DNA of 64,000 nt from Deltaproteobacteria bacterium (GTDB lineage Bacteria; Myxococcota_A; Polyangia; Polyangiales; Polyangiaceae): contig JACRCQ010000067.1 of assembly GCA_016218915.1 (NCBI GenBank), forward strand, positions 1 through 64,000, given 5' to 3'. Position numbers and translations under genes: made by a program. The notes below the pieces were generated by a model. The model saw nothing but the letters and a program-made list of their open reading frames with translations, had not been told where the DNA came from and made no database searches. Each line of letters starts with the position of its first letter. Positions within the stretch are counted from its first letter, which is position 1. Positions 7,327 to 16,832 of this stretch are shown in pieces.

Positions 7327-9357
7327 CTACTTGGCTACGCGTGCAACGGAGTCGCCGACGTAGTTGGTCCAATAGACGTGGGTCGCATCCACCGCGATCT
7401 GACGTGGGCTGCCCTGTCCTTGCGCAAGGGTCGCGATCGCGCCGCCCCCTTTCACGACTTTCCGAATGGTTCCGCCGCTGAGAGTCGTCCAGTAGACATG
7501 CGTAGCATCGATCGCGAGCCCCCGCGGTCCACTCTCACCGGTCGCGAGCGTCGTTACCGCAGTACCATCGAGGTTCGCCTTCATGACCGTCCCGGTTCCG
7601 TAGTCGGTCCAGTACATGGACGTAAGATCCACTGCGATGTAGTAGGGGTTCGATTGACCGGTCACCAGCACGGTGGCCGATGGATCCGTACCGTCCTTCT
7701 TTGCCCTCGCAATGGTCCCATCGCCGGAGTTGACCCAGTACGCATGCGTCGTGTCCAGCGCAATCCCCCTTGGCGACGCCTGGTTCGTGGCAATGTCCGT
7801 CAACGCGCCTCCGGCGGTGGTGGTCCGACGAATCGTCCCGCCCGCGATCGATCGCGTCCAGAACACCCACGATCCGTCGGTCGCGATCCCGTAGGGGCTC
7901 TGCTCATTGGCGCTGAGCACCGTTGCTGGAGTCCCCGTCCCGGTAGTGTCCTTCAAGACGCGCTCGTTCGTGCCCTGGATCGTCCAGTACAAGTCGCTCC
8001 CGAAGAGCGCAACGCCGACGCCCTGACTCGCGTTGGTCACATTCTCGAGCGTGACCGCGCCGCCGCCCGTCTTCGGCGCCCGTCTCGTCATCACGTTCAA
8101 TGCAGAATAGGACGCCCAGTAGACGTAGCTGCCATCCACGGCAATCGCATTGGCGGAGTTCTCTCCAGAGGCGATGGTGGTGACCTCACAGGTTCCTGCG
8201 CTGCACTGCGTGCCAAGGCAGCTGTGCCCGCACGCGCCGCAGTGCTGTGCGCTGTTCTGCAAGATAGTCTCGCATCCGTTCGAGGCCACGCCGTCGCAAT
8301 CGCCGTACGCGCTGTTGGTGCAGGTCAGGCTGCACGTACCGTTGGCACACGCGGGCGTGGCGTTCGGCCCGGAAGGGCACGGTTGGTTGCAGCCTCCGCA
8401 ATGCAGCACGCTGGTGCTGGTGTCGGTCTCGCATCCGTTGGCGGGCGCGTTGTCGCAATCGCCCCACCCCGATGTGCATTGCACCCCGCAATTGCCCCCC
8501 GCGCACGTCGACGTGGCATTCGGGAGATTGACCGGACAAGGCGCCCCGCAGGAGCCGCAGTTGCCAAGATCGGTGTCGGTCGAGATCTCGCAGCCGTTGG
8601 TGTCCTGCTGATCGCAATCGCCATAGCCGGAGGCGCAGCTGCCCATGCTGCACTGGCTCGCGATGCATTGCGCCGAAGCGTTGGCATAGGTGCACGCAGT
8701 GGCGCAGTTGCCGCAATGGTCCGCAGTGCTCGTGGTGTCGGTCTCGCAGCCGTTGGCAGCCACGCCATCGCAGTCGCCCTGCCCTGTGGGGCAGGCCAAC
8801 CCGCATTGTCCGTTGACGCACGAGACGTTGGCGCCGCCTGGACACACGTGTCCGCAGGTAGCGCAGTTCATCGGATCTTGCGACAGGTTGACCTCGCACC
8901 CGTCCGACGGATTCGCGTTGCAGTCGGTCCAGCCCGAATCGCACGACACCATCGTGCAGTTCGACGCATTGCACGCGGACTGCGCATGCGGGATGGCGCA
9001 CGGCTGGCATCCGGTCGGGGTGCAGCCCCACGCGGGATCACCGACGGACACGCAGGCGCCGCAGTACTTCTCGCCTGGACCGCAGGTCACATCCGGTGCG
9101 ACGCCATCCAGGACATCCACGTGCGCATCGCCGTCCTTGGATGCATCGCCGTTGTTGTCCGCCGTCGCATCCGAAGGGGCATCGGGCTTGGCTCCCCCGG
9201 CTCCGTCCTGGTCCACCGAGGCGTCGCTGCCTGAATGCTGCCAACCAGCGCCGCCCATCAGCTCATCGTCGGACGGAGCGCTCAGGCTGCAGCCGCTCGA
9301 GAGGCTGGCCGCGAGCACAGGACCGGCTACCCACTTCTTGAGCCCTGCTCTCGCCAT
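7327..9357 (-). CDS. Cys-rich lipoprotein with a seven-bladed YWTD-like beta-propeller
   Basis: 676 aa from the ATG at 9357, chosen because GGAGG lies 5 nt upstream and the signal then reads ARAGLKKWVAG...LSSGC with a clear lipobox. Two upstream in-frame Met codons (9381, 9399) lack this. Residues ~25-95 are a disordered Asp/Ala linker. Next come about six ~40-residue Cys-rich repeats of the type 'GDCDGVxxNGCET..................CGxC', common in myxobacterial surface proteins. The last ~280 residues carry seven repeats with YWA, YWT, FWT or YWV at about 45-residue spacing, a six/seven-bladed propeller of the LDL-receptor YWTD type. Likely an outer-membrane surface binding protein; ligand unknown. 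Confidence 0.8.
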   Translation of the reverse strand: MARAGLKKWVAGPVLAASLSSGCSLSAPSDDELMGGAGWQHSGSDASVDQDGAGGAKPDAPSDATADNNGDASKDGDAHVDVLDGVAPDVTCGPGEKYCGACVSVGDPAWGCTPTGCQPCAIPHAQSACNASNCTMVSCDSGWTDCNANPSDGCEVNLSQDPMNCATCGHVCPGGANVSCVNGQCGLACPTGQGDCDGVAANGCETDTTSTADHCGNCATACTYANASAQCIASQCSMGSCASGYGDCDQQDTNGCEISTDTDLGNCGSCGAPCPVNLPNATSTCAGGNCGVQCTSGWGDCDNAPANGCETDTSTSVLHCGGCNQPCPSGPNATPACANGTCSLTCTNSAYGDCDGVASNGCETILQNSAQHCGACGHSCLGTQCSAGTCEVTTIASGENSANAIAVDGSYVYWASYSALNVMTRRAPKTGGGAVTLENVTNASQGVGVALFGSDLYWTIQGTNERVLKDTTGTGTPATVLSANEQSPYGIATDGSWVFWTRSIAGGTIRRTTTAGGALTDIATNQASPRGIALDTTHAYWVNSGDGTIARAKKDGTDPSATVLVTGQSNPYYIAVDLTSMYWTDYGTGTVMKANLDGTAVTTLATGESGPRGLAIDATHVYWTTLSGGTIRKVVKGGGAIATLAQGQGSPRQIAVDATHVYWTNYVGDSVARVAK

Positions 9358-9511
9358 GCATGCCTCCAGCGGTGCGTTCATCCCGACGCCATCCGACACT
9401 CGATCCGGGGATCGTATGCGCTTCTCGTCCCGTTTTCAACGCACCAGCCTGGACCGGGTGATCCGAGCAGAGCGGCCGGGGTCGGCAGCAGAGGCAAATC
9501 GAGCCGGATTC

Positions 9512-9540
9512 TTAGCCGCATCCGCCCAGGGAGGTATGGT
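9512..9540 (+). promoter_or_regulatory. Putative leaderless promoter (TATGGT)
   Basis: TATGGT at 9535-9540 ends 6 nt before the GTG at 9547; a weak -35 (TTAGCC, 9512-9517) is 17 bp upstream. The same hexamer and spacing occur before the genes starting at 22267 (+) and 18795 (-). AGGGAGG at 9528-9534 is 12 nt from the GTG, so a led transcript remains possible. Confidence 0.45.
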
Positions 9541-9546
9541 TGCCGC

Positions 9547-11241
9547 GTGCTTACCGTATCCAAAGCCCTCCGGGCCGCCGGGTTCGCTGGCTCGATCGGA
9601 TTGACCGCATGCGGGCAGGCCACCTCTGCATCCGAAACGCAGCCCGATGGGGCGACGGAACGAGAGCTTGCCCCCCTCGCGCAGCCTCCATCGACGCCAC
9701 TCGCAGAGCCGTCGCCGTCGGTGCCAGCAGCCGCGCCCCCGTCTGGCGCGGGACGGTGCCCTGTGGGCATGGCGCTGGTCGACGGGCGCTTCTGCATGGA
9801 CCGATGGGAAGCGTCGACGCGCAATCCGGACGGGTCGATCCATTCTCCGTTTGACCTGATCGTGACTGCACGTGTGGCAGCGGTCAGCCTCGAAGGCGTG
9901 GTTCCGCAGGCGCACATCACGGGGGAGGACGCGGAGCTTGCGTGCAAGCGCGCGGGCAAGCGTCTGTGCACCAGCCAGCAGTGGCACGACGCCTGCAAAG
10001 GGGCGCGCGCCCCGTACCGCATCTTCCCCTACGGGCTGTTCGAGAAGAAGGGTGTGTGCAATACGCAGCGCCCCATGCACCCCACGGTGCTGGTGTTCGG
10101 TCAGCAGAAGTCCGACGTGATCTCGCTCAACGATCCGCGGCTGAACCAGCAAGAGGGAACGATCGCGCGGACCGGCGAATTCACAGGCTGCGTGACGCCC
10201 GAAGGGATCCACGATCTTCACGGCAATCTGCTGGAGTGGGTGAAGGGTCCAGACAGGCATCTGCTGCTCGGCGGGCACTACGTAGACGGCAAGAAGCACG
10301 GCCAGGGCTGCCACTATGTGACGGCGGGTCATTCGGAGAAGTACGCCGACTACACGACCGGATTCCGATGCTGCGCGCCCGTGGGGTCGACGGATGCAAC
10401 GGAAGTCGGAGCAGATGCCGGGGCGCCCGCGGTGGATGCGGCAGGGATCCTCGAAGACGCTGCCGCACCGGCGCCGGTCCCCGCCCCCGCCGAAGGCGTC
10501 GTGCGCGATCCCCCGGGGATGAGGGGATTCTACAGTGCATCCGGCGAGCTCCCCAAGCTGTCCCCTTCCCCGTACGAGCCGGCCGATGCCCCGTGCCCGG
10601 TGGACATGGTACGGGTCGAAGGCTCGCGCTGCTCGGTCCCTTTCCAGCGCTGCCTTCGCTGGCTGCCTCGGCTGTCGGTGGGCAAGAAGATCTCGTGCGC
10701 CGAATTCGAGCAGCCCTCGGTGTGCCAGGGAGCTCGACGCAAGATGGACTTCTGCATCGACCCGTACGAGTTCACGCCGCCGGGCTACGACTACCCGCTA
10801 ACGCACGTGAACTGGGCAGAGGCACAGAACCTGTGCAACGCGATGGGCAAGCGATTGTGCTACGAGGATGAGTGGGAGTTCGCCTGCGAGGGGCCGGAGG
10901 CGCTGCCGTTCCCCTACGGTTTCGTGCGCGACGGGAAGCGCTGCAACCACGACTACCCGGAGGAGCAGCTGGTGACCTCGCCGGACCACTTCGTGGATCA
11001 CCGCGTGGCAGCCACGGCATTGCCAGAATGCAAGAGTCCGATGGGCGTGTTCAACCTGGTGGGGAACGTGGACGAGTGGACGACGCGTCTGAACCAGGAG
11101 CCAGGGCACCGTGCCATCCTGCGGGGCGGCTGGTGGTTGATCGGCCGAAGCCGTTGCCGTGCGGCCACGGACAATCACGGAGAGAGCTACGCGGGAATGC
11201 AGACCGGGTTCCGTTGCTGCAAGTCGGTCAGGAGCCCGTGA
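9547..11241 (+). CDS. Lipoprotein with two FGE/sulfatase-modifying-factor-like domains
   Basis: 564 aa from the GTG at 9547, where the product begins with a signal ending in the lipobox 'LTAC'. Domain 1 (about 55-285) starts 'CPVGMALVDGRFCMDRWEAS' and ends 'GNLLEWV...GGHYVDGKKHGQGC...TGFRCC'. Domain 2 (about 345-564) starts 'CPVDMVRVEGSRC'. It has 'VNWAEAQNLCNAMGKRLCYE', 'GNVDEW', 'ILRGGWWLIG' and 'QTGFRCCKS'. Both follow the formylglycine-generating-enzyme (PF03781) fold. Tandem, lipid-anchored copies with many cysteines suggest a binding or structural role rather than sulfatase maturation; the paired catalytic cysteines cannot be assigned by eye. Ends convergent with the kinase gene 29 bp away. 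Confidence 0.8.
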   Translation: MLTVSKALRAAGFAGSIGLTACGQATSASETQPDGATERELAPLAQPPSTPLAEPSPSVPAAAPPSGAGRCPVGMALVDGRFCMDRWEASTRNPDGSIHSPFDLIVTARVAAVSLEGVVPQAHITGEDAELACKRAGKRLCTSQQWHDACKGARAPYRIFPYGLFEKKGVCNTQRPMHPTVLVFGQQKSDVISLNDPRLNQQEGTIARTGEFTGCVTPEGIHDLHGNLLEWVKGPDRHLLLGGHYVDGKKHGQGCHYVTAGHSEKYADYTTGFRCCAPVGSTDATEVGADAGAPAVDAAGILEDAAAPAPVPAPAEGVVRDPPGMRGFYSASGELPKLSPSPYEPADAPCPVDMVRVEGSRCSVPFQRCLRWLPRLSVGKKISCAEFEQPSVCQGARRKMDFCIDPYEFTPPGYDYPLTHVNWAEAQNLCNAMGKRLCYEDEWEFACEGPEALPFPYGFVRDGKRCNHDYPEEQLVTSPDHFVDHRVAATALPECKSPMGVFNLVGNVDEWTTRLNQEPGHRAILRGGWWLIGRSRCRAATDNHGESYAGMQTGFRCCKSVRSP

Positions 11242-11270
11242 GGCCTGCTGCCGGACGGTCGCGACTCCGC

Positions 11271-13373
11271 TCAACGGCGCGCCAGGTCGACCTTCCGGAT
11301 CGCCGTCGCGACCTTCTCGCTGAAGTCGTCAAGCGCAAATGGCTTCTGCATGAAGTCCACGAACGTGGCTCCCTCGAACCGCTTCGTCACTTCACTCTCG
11401 ACGTAGCCGCTCGAAATGATGACCGGAACGTCGGCGCGAATCTGACGCATCTGCAGGAAGGTCTGCTCTCCATCGAGGCCGGGCATCGAGAAGTCGAGCA
11501 CGATCAGCCGGAAGCGCTCGGAGGCCGGACGCTCGCAATCCGCCTTGAGGTACTCGATCGCGCGGGCGCCGTCCTCTGCGAGCACCACGCTGTAGCCGAA
11601 GTACTCCAGCATCCGCCCGGCTACGTCGCGCACGAGCTGCTCGTCATCCACCAGCAGCACGCGTCCACCACGGTGCTGCCGCGACTCCATCCCGGAGACG
11701 GGCTTGGATGGCTTCGCCGTCGCTGCGCTCGCTGGAAACAGCACCTGGAAGTTGGTGCCCCGCCCCGGATCGCTCGTCACCCGAATCGCACCCTTGTGGC
11801 CACGAACGATGCCGAACACGGCCGCAAGGCCCAATCCTCTGCCCGTGAACTTCGTGCTGAAGAAGGGGTCGAAGATCTTCGACTTCGTCTCTGCATCCAT
11901 GCCGCATCCGCTGTCGGACACGTCGAGCACCACGTACTTCGTCTCCGCAAGCTCGTCGCCCAGCCACGACCCGGCCAGGTACTGTCGATCGCAGTCCATG
12001 GTGCGCAGCGACACGCGTATCCACCCGTCCTGGTCGCCGATGGCTTCTGACGCGTTCAGGATCAGGTTCATGACGACCTGCCGGATCTGGGAAGGTTCGG
12101 CCTCGATCAAGGGAAGATCGGGGGTGCGCACGATGCGAAGGTCGACGCGCTTGGGGATGGAGGCTTCGAGCACCTGGCTCATTTCGGTGACCAGCTCGTT
12201 CATGTCGAGCGGCTCGAACTCGAACCTGCTTCGTCCGGCGTAGGCGAGCATCTGGCGGGCCAGATCGGCTGCGCGGTTGGAAGCCTTCCACGCGGCCTCC
12301 AGGCTCTGGCGCGCCGGAGCGTGCTGCGGCAGGTCCGAGAGGGCCAGGTCGATGTTGCCCATGATGGCGACCAGAAGGTTGTTGAAGTCGTGGGCCACTC
12401 CCCCTGCGAGCGTGCCCAGGCTCTCCAGCTTCTGGATCTGCTGGACCTTGCGCTCCAGCTCCTGACGCTCGGCTTCCTCGCGCTTGCGATCGGATATGTC
12501 GCGCGACAGCGTGACGATGCCCTGGATGACGGGGTCGGCGAGCTGGTTGCTCGCGGATGCCTCCATCCAGACATAGGAGCCGTCCTTGTTCCTGTATCGA
12601 TATTGCGCCTTTACGATCGAGTCGGGATTGGCCAGCAGATGATGGAACGCCCGAACGACCGCGGGGGCGTCATCCGGATGCCACTTGCCCTCCGCGCCCT
12701 TGCCGATGAGCTCCTCGGGGTCGTAGCCGTGAATGCGCTTGCAGGCCGGGGAGTTGAAGACGATCGTGCCGCTCTGGTCGATGATCGAGATGATGTCCGG
12801 CGACAGCTGCGTGATGGCGTGCAGCTGCGCCTGGCTCGCCCGCAGCGCTTGCTCGCTGTCCTTTCTCTCCAGCACGTTCGCCAGCACCGCCGCGATCGTG
12901 CCCAGCTGGCGCACATCATCGTCGCCCCAGCTCCTCTCGTGGGTGACCGTCTCAAGCCCCAAAGCGCCATTGATCAGCCCGCCGCGCCCATGCAAAGGAA
13001 GCAGCAGCATCGATCGGTTCCCGTAGGCCGCGCTCGATGCACGCTCCTTCTCTCCATCCGCAGGAAAGTCCTCCATCCGCCCGATCCGAAGCGGCTCTCC
13101 TCCGAGCAGCAGCGCTGCTGCCCAGGGGTAGCGTTCGAACGCGACGTTCTGCATGGATTCGCGCTGCGGAAGCACGCCCTTGGCGCACCACTCGTACGTC
13201 ATGCTGAAGGATTCGGCTTGCCCGTTTCGAAGAACCACGTACGCGTGCTCGAGCCCAGCGACCTCTGCCATGTCCTGCAGCGCCACCAGGACCGCCTCGT
13301 CGAGATCCGGGGAAGGCGCATCCGCAAAACGGCCGAGAATCTTAGCTACGACGTCGTGGTAGGACGGACGCAT
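11271..13373 (-). CDS. Hybrid sensor histidine kinase (GAF-PAS-HisKA-HATPase-REC)
   Basis: 700 aa from the ATG at 13373; longer starts add an unlikely Trp/Arg-rich leader. Order: GAF (about 20-170), PAS (180-300, 'SPDIISIIDQSGTIVFNSPA'), HisKA with the phospho-accepting His328 in 'AGGVAHDFNNLL', HATPase_c ('NLILNASEAIG', 'DSGCGMD', 'GRGLGLAAVFG'), and a C-terminal receiver with acceptor Asp in 'LIVLDFSMPGLDG'. No membrane helix, so a soluble sensor. The embedded receiver suggests phosphorelay to an unlinked phosphotransfer protein or response regulator. No DNA-binding partner lies nearby. Divergent start with the gene at 13496. Confidence 0.88.
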   Translation of the reverse strand: MRPSYHDVVAKILGRFADAPSPDLDEAVLVALQDMAEVAGLEHAYVVLRNGQAESFSMTYEWCAKGVLPQRESMQNVAFERYPWAAALLLGGEPLRIGRMEDFPADGEKERASSAAYGNRSMLLLPLHGRGGLINGALGLETVTHERSWGDDDVRQLGTIAAVLANVLERKDSEQALRASQAQLHAITQLSPDIISIIDQSGTIVFNSPACKRIHGYDPEELIGKGAEGKWHPDDAPAVVRAFHHLLANPDSIVKAQYRYRNKDGSYVWMEASASNQLADPVIQGIVTLSRDISDRKREEAERQELERKVQQIQKLESLGTLAGGVAHDFNNLLVAIMGNIDLALSDLPQHAPARQSLEAAWKASNRAADLARQMLAYAGRSRFEFEPLDMNELVTEMSQVLEASIPKRVDLRIVRTPDLPLIEAEPSQIRQVVMNLILNASEAIGDQDGWIRVSLRTMDCDRQYLAGSWLGDELAETKYVVLDVSDSGCGMDAETKSKIFDPFFSTKFTGRGLGLAAVFGIVRGHKGAIRVTSDPGRGTNFQVLFPASAATAKPSKPVSGMESRQHRGGRVLLVDDEQLVRDVAGRMLEYFGYSVVLAEDGARAIEYLKADCERPASERFRLIVLDFSMPGLDGEQTFLQMRQIRADVPVIISSGYVESEVTKRFEGATFVDFMQKPFALDDFSEKVATAIRKVDLARR

Positions 13374-13495
13374 GCAATCGCGCCATCGTACCGATCCCGC
13401 CGTCGAGGTCCAGCTTTTTTCGCCCGCCTGAGGAGGGCATTCTCGCCAGCAGCATGTCCCTGTGCGGCGCCACCGTTGTCTGGTAACCAAGCGCG

Positions 13496-14806
13496 ATGCG
13501 CCTCGCTCTGCTGTCCGTGATCAGCGCTACCACCCTGCAAGCCTGTGGCGCGCCTCGATCCGAGCCGGTCGACCCACAGGTCGTCTTGGTCGGCCAGACG
13601 CAGGACGCTGCAGCGCAGCAGCCGTCGTTCGCCTCCGGCCTGCGGTTGATCGTCGACGTGGATTGCGGACGCGAGTTGCAGACGCGCCGAGACGATCGGG
13701 TCGATCGGATTGCCCGCGCGCTCGCTGTGTCCTTCCAACTCCTGCCCGTCCCCACCCAGGCGCTCAGCAGCGATGTGCTCGCTCGACTCGACGCGAAGGT
13801 GGGCATCGTGGCACAGGGCGCTGACGGATTCCTGCTACGCGCCATGGATCCGGCTGATCAGCCCTTGATCGACCAGGTCATCGCGAAGGAGTGCTCCGGC
13901 GAGTGGAGACTCTGGTCCCAGGCAAACTCTCCGGGCGTCGCATGCCGTGTGCAGGCGAGCGCAGCATCCGCCATCCAGCAGTCCGCGCTGGAGCAAGCCC
14001 GGGAAACGGTGGCTCGACGGCTGACCGCTTCCGGGCTTGGTGGCACGGTGACCCTTCGCGGTACCCAGCTCGTTCTGGAAGTGGCTTCAGCGCAGCATGC
14101 GCCGGAGGACTGGAAGCAGGTCATCCTGCAGGGAGGGCGGCTCGAGTTCAGGCTGGTGGACGACGAGTCCGACTTCGTGGCTGCATTCGCCAGAAGCGTG
14201 CCTCAGGGGCAGCTGCCCGACACAGTCCGCTTCGAATCCGAATCCGTGCCTGCCGGACCAGGCCGGTATCGAACGTCCGTGTTTGCGACGGCGAGGCTGG
14301 GGGCCGGCGAGAGCCTCGTGTCGGCTCGAGACAAGCTGATCCGATTGCTCGCGATCCTTGACCTGCCCGCCACGCGCAGGCTCGCGCTCGCAAAGACCTC
14401 GCGATTCGATCCGGACACGCAGACAGCGGTGGAGGACGGCTGGCGCACCTATGTCGTGCACTCCCACGCAGAGATTGCCGCAATCGACCTATCCGACGTA
14501 TCTGCCCAGCCCGAGCCGATGGGCGCATCCGGACACGCCTGGAGCGTCCGGTTGAGATTCACCGAGCCCGGAGCCAAGCGCTTCGAGACATTGACAGGTG
14601 GGAACGTCAAGCGGCGCATGGCCATCCTGATGGACGATGAAGTGCATAGCGCTCCGGTGATCATGTCTGCCATTGGGGGAGGGAGCGCAACGATCACGAT
14701 CGGCGCAAGCGCGAGCTCCGAAGCGGATGCGCGGAGGTTGGTGATGCTGATGCGCACAGGGGCAATGTCAGCGCGTCTGACCCTCAACACCGAGGAGCGC
14801 CGATGA
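13496..14806 (+). CDS. Lipoprotein equivalent to the periplasmic P1 region of SecD, without the membrane domain
   Basis: 436 aa. A lipoprotein signal (MRLALLSVISATTLQAC) replaces the SecD first helix. Residues ~40-130 resemble the SecD N-terminus ('LRLIVDVDCGRELQTRRDDRV'). Residues ~330-430 match the SecDF P1 head: 'VRLRFTEPGAKRFETLTGGN', 'RRMAILMDDEVHSAPVI', 'ARRLVMLMRTGAMSARL'. In SecD, five further helices with the Asp/Arg proton path follow here; this protein stops 10 residues later. It therefore cannot work as a proton-driven translocase and probably acts as a lipid-anchored periplasmic binding or chaperone-like module. TAACCA lies 6 nt before the ATG. Overlaps the next gene by 4 bp (ATGA). 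Confidence 0.75.
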   Translation: MRLALLSVISATTLQACGAPRSEPVDPQVVLVGQTQDAAAQQPSFASGLRLIVDVDCGRELQTRRDDRVDRIARALAVSFQLLPVPTQALSSDVLARLDAKVGIVAQGADGFLLRAMDPADQPLIDQVIAKECSGEWRLWSQANSPGVACRVQASAASAIQQSALEQARETVARRLTASGLGGTVTLRGTQLVLEVASAQHAPEDWKQVILQGGRLEFRLVDDESDFVAAFARSVPQGQLPDTVRFESESVPAGPGRYRTSVFATARLGAGESLVSARDKLIRLLAILDLPATRRLALAKTSRFDPDTQTAVEDGWRTYVVHSHAEIAAIDLSDVSAQPEPMGASGHAWSVRLRFTEPGAKRFETLTGGNVKRRMAILMDDEVHSAPVIMSAIGGGSATITIGASASSEADARRLVMLMRTGAMSARLTLNTEERR

Positions 14807-15813
14807 AGATCCTCCACGCATTCCTTGCGCTCTGCCTCGCGGCCGCCGCGTCGCACGGCTGTCGACGCGACACGCCGGCTCTGATCGCAGTTCCGACGTC
14901 GTCCACCCAGGCGGCCACGGCGACCCCACAAGCGCCCCAGGCGCTGGATGCGGACGCAAGCGCTGGCATCTACCCGTTCCCCTCCCCTGCCCAGGGTGCC
15001 GTGTGGGCAGGATTGCGCTGGGGAATGAACCCTGCCGAGGCCATGGATGCATTGCGTGCTTCAGGGCTCAGACCCGAGCAGCGCCTCTGGGGAAAGTCAC
15101 CTGGCGGCTATGTCAAGATCGACCAGGGGGAATGGAACGTCACGGTGTACTTCGAGGTTTCCACCGACGTGATCTCGCAGATCCTGCTCATCGGCGACAA
15201 GCTCCCGGCAGCTGCGGCCACGTCTGCGCAGGGGCGCATGGGGGCGCGATTCGGAAAGCCGACCACTACCACGCAGCGGCAGGAATTCGATTGGCAGATC
15301 GATGGGGTCAACGCGCTCGTGCTGACCGCATTCGACCGGCCGGATGGGGTGCGCGTGCAAGAGGAACGCTATCGCCGGAGCCCTGGACCGGTCGGCTGGG
15401 GGTCGCTCGCGTGGGGGATGGCCCCAGCCGAAGTGGCGCGCAGACTTCAAGATGGGGGCTTCAAGGCTGCACCGGTCCGCAACCTGGTCAACCATTGCGA
15501 GCTGCCCAATCCGCCGCCGAATTGCAGGGGACCGAACTCGACGATGGAGTTCTCCGCAGGGCAGCAAACGGGGAGTGCCGAGTTCGTCGTGGACCATGGG
15601 CTGGTGCGGCTCATGCTGGCAGCAGACCGGGCCGACCAAGCGTATCTGCGGGAGCGTTTGCATGCGCTGAAAGCGGAGCGCGGAGAGCCGGCTCATTCGA
15701 CGGAAGAGGTCTCACGGGTGTGGACTGCCCAGGGAACCAAGGCGTCGCTCACGACCAAGCACCACCATCCGCAGGACGCCTGGACCATCTTCGAGGAGTA
15801 CACGCCGCGCTGA
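14803..15813 (+). CDS. Lipoprotein with a duplicated alpha/beta domain
   Basis: 336 aa. Signal MKILHAFLALCLAAAASHGC gives a lipobox 'ASHGC'. The mature protein has two similar halves, each opening 'W(A/G)xLxWGMxPAExxxxLxxxGx': 'WAGLRWGMNPAEAMDALRAS' near residue 65 and 'WGSLAWGMAPAEVARRLQDG' near residue 200. The WGM-x-PAE pattern occurs in uncharacterised envelope proteins and suggests an ancient duplication. GAGGAG lies 5 nt before the ATG, inside the SecD-like gene, and the ATGA overlap indicates translational coupling; the two lipoproteins may work together. Function unknown. Confidence 0.75.
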   Translation: MKILHAFLALCLAAAASHGCRRDTPALIAVPTSSTQAATATPQAPQALDADASAGIYPFPSPAQGAVWAGLRWGMNPAEAMDALRASGLRPEQRLWGKSPGGYVKIDQGEWNVTVYFEVSTDVISQILLIGDKLPAAAATSAQGRMGARFGKPTTTTQRQEFDWQIDGVNALVLTAFDRPDGVRVQEERYRRSPGPVGWGSLAWGMAPAEVARRLQDGGFKAAPVRNLVNHCELPNPPPNCRGPNSTMEFSAGQQTGSAEFVVDHGLVRLMLAADRADQAYLRERLHALKAERGEPAHSTEEVSRVWTAQGTKASLTTKHHHPQDAWTIFEEYTPR

Positions 15814-15870
15814 TCGCCCTTCGGTCACATTTTTCGGGCTCGATGCCACATGGATTCCGGAGGCGCTCGC

Positions 15871-16821
15871 ATGACCCCCCGGACCGGGATTGGATTGGCG
15901 CTGGCTGTGGTGATCGGCTCGTGGACCGTGCCTGGCGCAGCACAGCTTCGTCCCCTGCCCGAAGGCGCCCAGAGCTGGAGCGAGATGCGCGTCGCTGGCT
16001 CGGAAGGCGTGCTGACGCGCAATGCGTGGAGTGCTCGCAACGGAGCCGGGCGCCGCACGAGCGAGGTGCAGATCACCTGGCTTGGCGCAGATCTGCGCGC
16101 GGCCGGCGCTGCCACCAGGGTCCACCAGGGCGACACGGTCCTGGTGTCGACATCGCTTCGCCCAGGTGTTGCGTTCGTGTCGATGGTGCACGGCGGGGAG
16201 CGTCCGTCGGTCCGCATGGCGCTCGCGCGCAAGGGCTCGCAGCCGGTCCGCGTGGTGGATGTGCCGCGGCAGGCCGGGGCAGGCTTTGATCCTGTACGGA
16301 CCGTGTCCTGCGCCACCGCGGATGGGTTCGCATTCCTGTGGCAGGAGGCGTCCAAGACCACTGCAGGGGATGTGAAGACCTACTTCGCCACCTTGCGCGA
16401 GGATGGGAGCTGGGGACAGCAGCCGGCCGAGGTTGCGGTTCCCTGGGGCTTTGGTGCGATGCAGTGGAATGGACGGGGCTATCATCTGGCGTTGTTCTAC
16501 GACGGTGCGGCCTATGGGCAGACGCGGTTGAACTTCGTGACGCTGTCGAGTGCCGGCCAACCGGAGCAGCATCCTTGGTGGATCAGCAGGCCGGAAGCTG
16601 TTGGAGAGGTGCAGCTGCTTGCGACCTCGACCGGGATGATCGCAGCGTGGCGAGGGGGCACAGACGAGACAGCGCTGCATTCAACAGAGGTGCGAGGAAC
16701 CGGGACCTGGGGGACCGAAGCACCTGCCCCCCGAAGCCACGGCACGATCGATGCGGGACAGATGTTCGCGCTGCGATTGAAGGCAGATGGGACGTTGGAT
16801 GTCGTGCGACGGGCGCAGTGA
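15871..16821 (+). CDS. Secreted or periplasmic protein of unknown function
   Basis: 316 aa from the ATG at 15871, chosen because GGAGG lies 7 nt upstream; an in-frame ATG at 15850 has none. Residues 1-26 form a cleavable Sec signal ('GIGLALAVVIGSWTVPGAAQ'). The rest is beta-rich, with repeated blocks such as 'TAWxGxxxRxxxAxTRVHQGDTVLVS', 'GFAFLWQEAS' and 'MIAAWRGGTDETALHS', spaced like propeller blades. It follows the two preceding lipoprotein genes by 57 bp on the same strand and may share their transcript. No recognised family. Confidence 0.7.
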   Translation: MTPRTGIGLALAVVIGSWTVPGAAQLRPLPEGAQSWSEMRVAGSEGVLTRNAWSARNGAGRRTSEVQITWLGADLRAAGAATRVHQGDTVLVSTSLRPGVAFVSMVHGGERPSVRMALARKGSQPVRVVDVPRQAGAGFDPVRTVSCATADGFAFLWQEASKTTAGDVKTYFATLREDGSWGQQPAEVAVPWGFGAMQWNGRGYHLALFYDGAAYGQTRLNFVTLSSAGQPEQHPWWISRPEAVGEVQLLATSTGMIAAWRGGTDETALHSTEVRGTGTWGTEAPAPRSHGTIDAGQMFALRLKADGTLDVVRRAQ

Positions 16822-16832
16822 GCGTCGCGCGA

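Noticed and set aside
7261..9234. 657-codon plus-strand ORF
   Set aside because: Antisense shadow of the propeller lipoprotein gene, caused by G/C third-position bias; its product has no family features.
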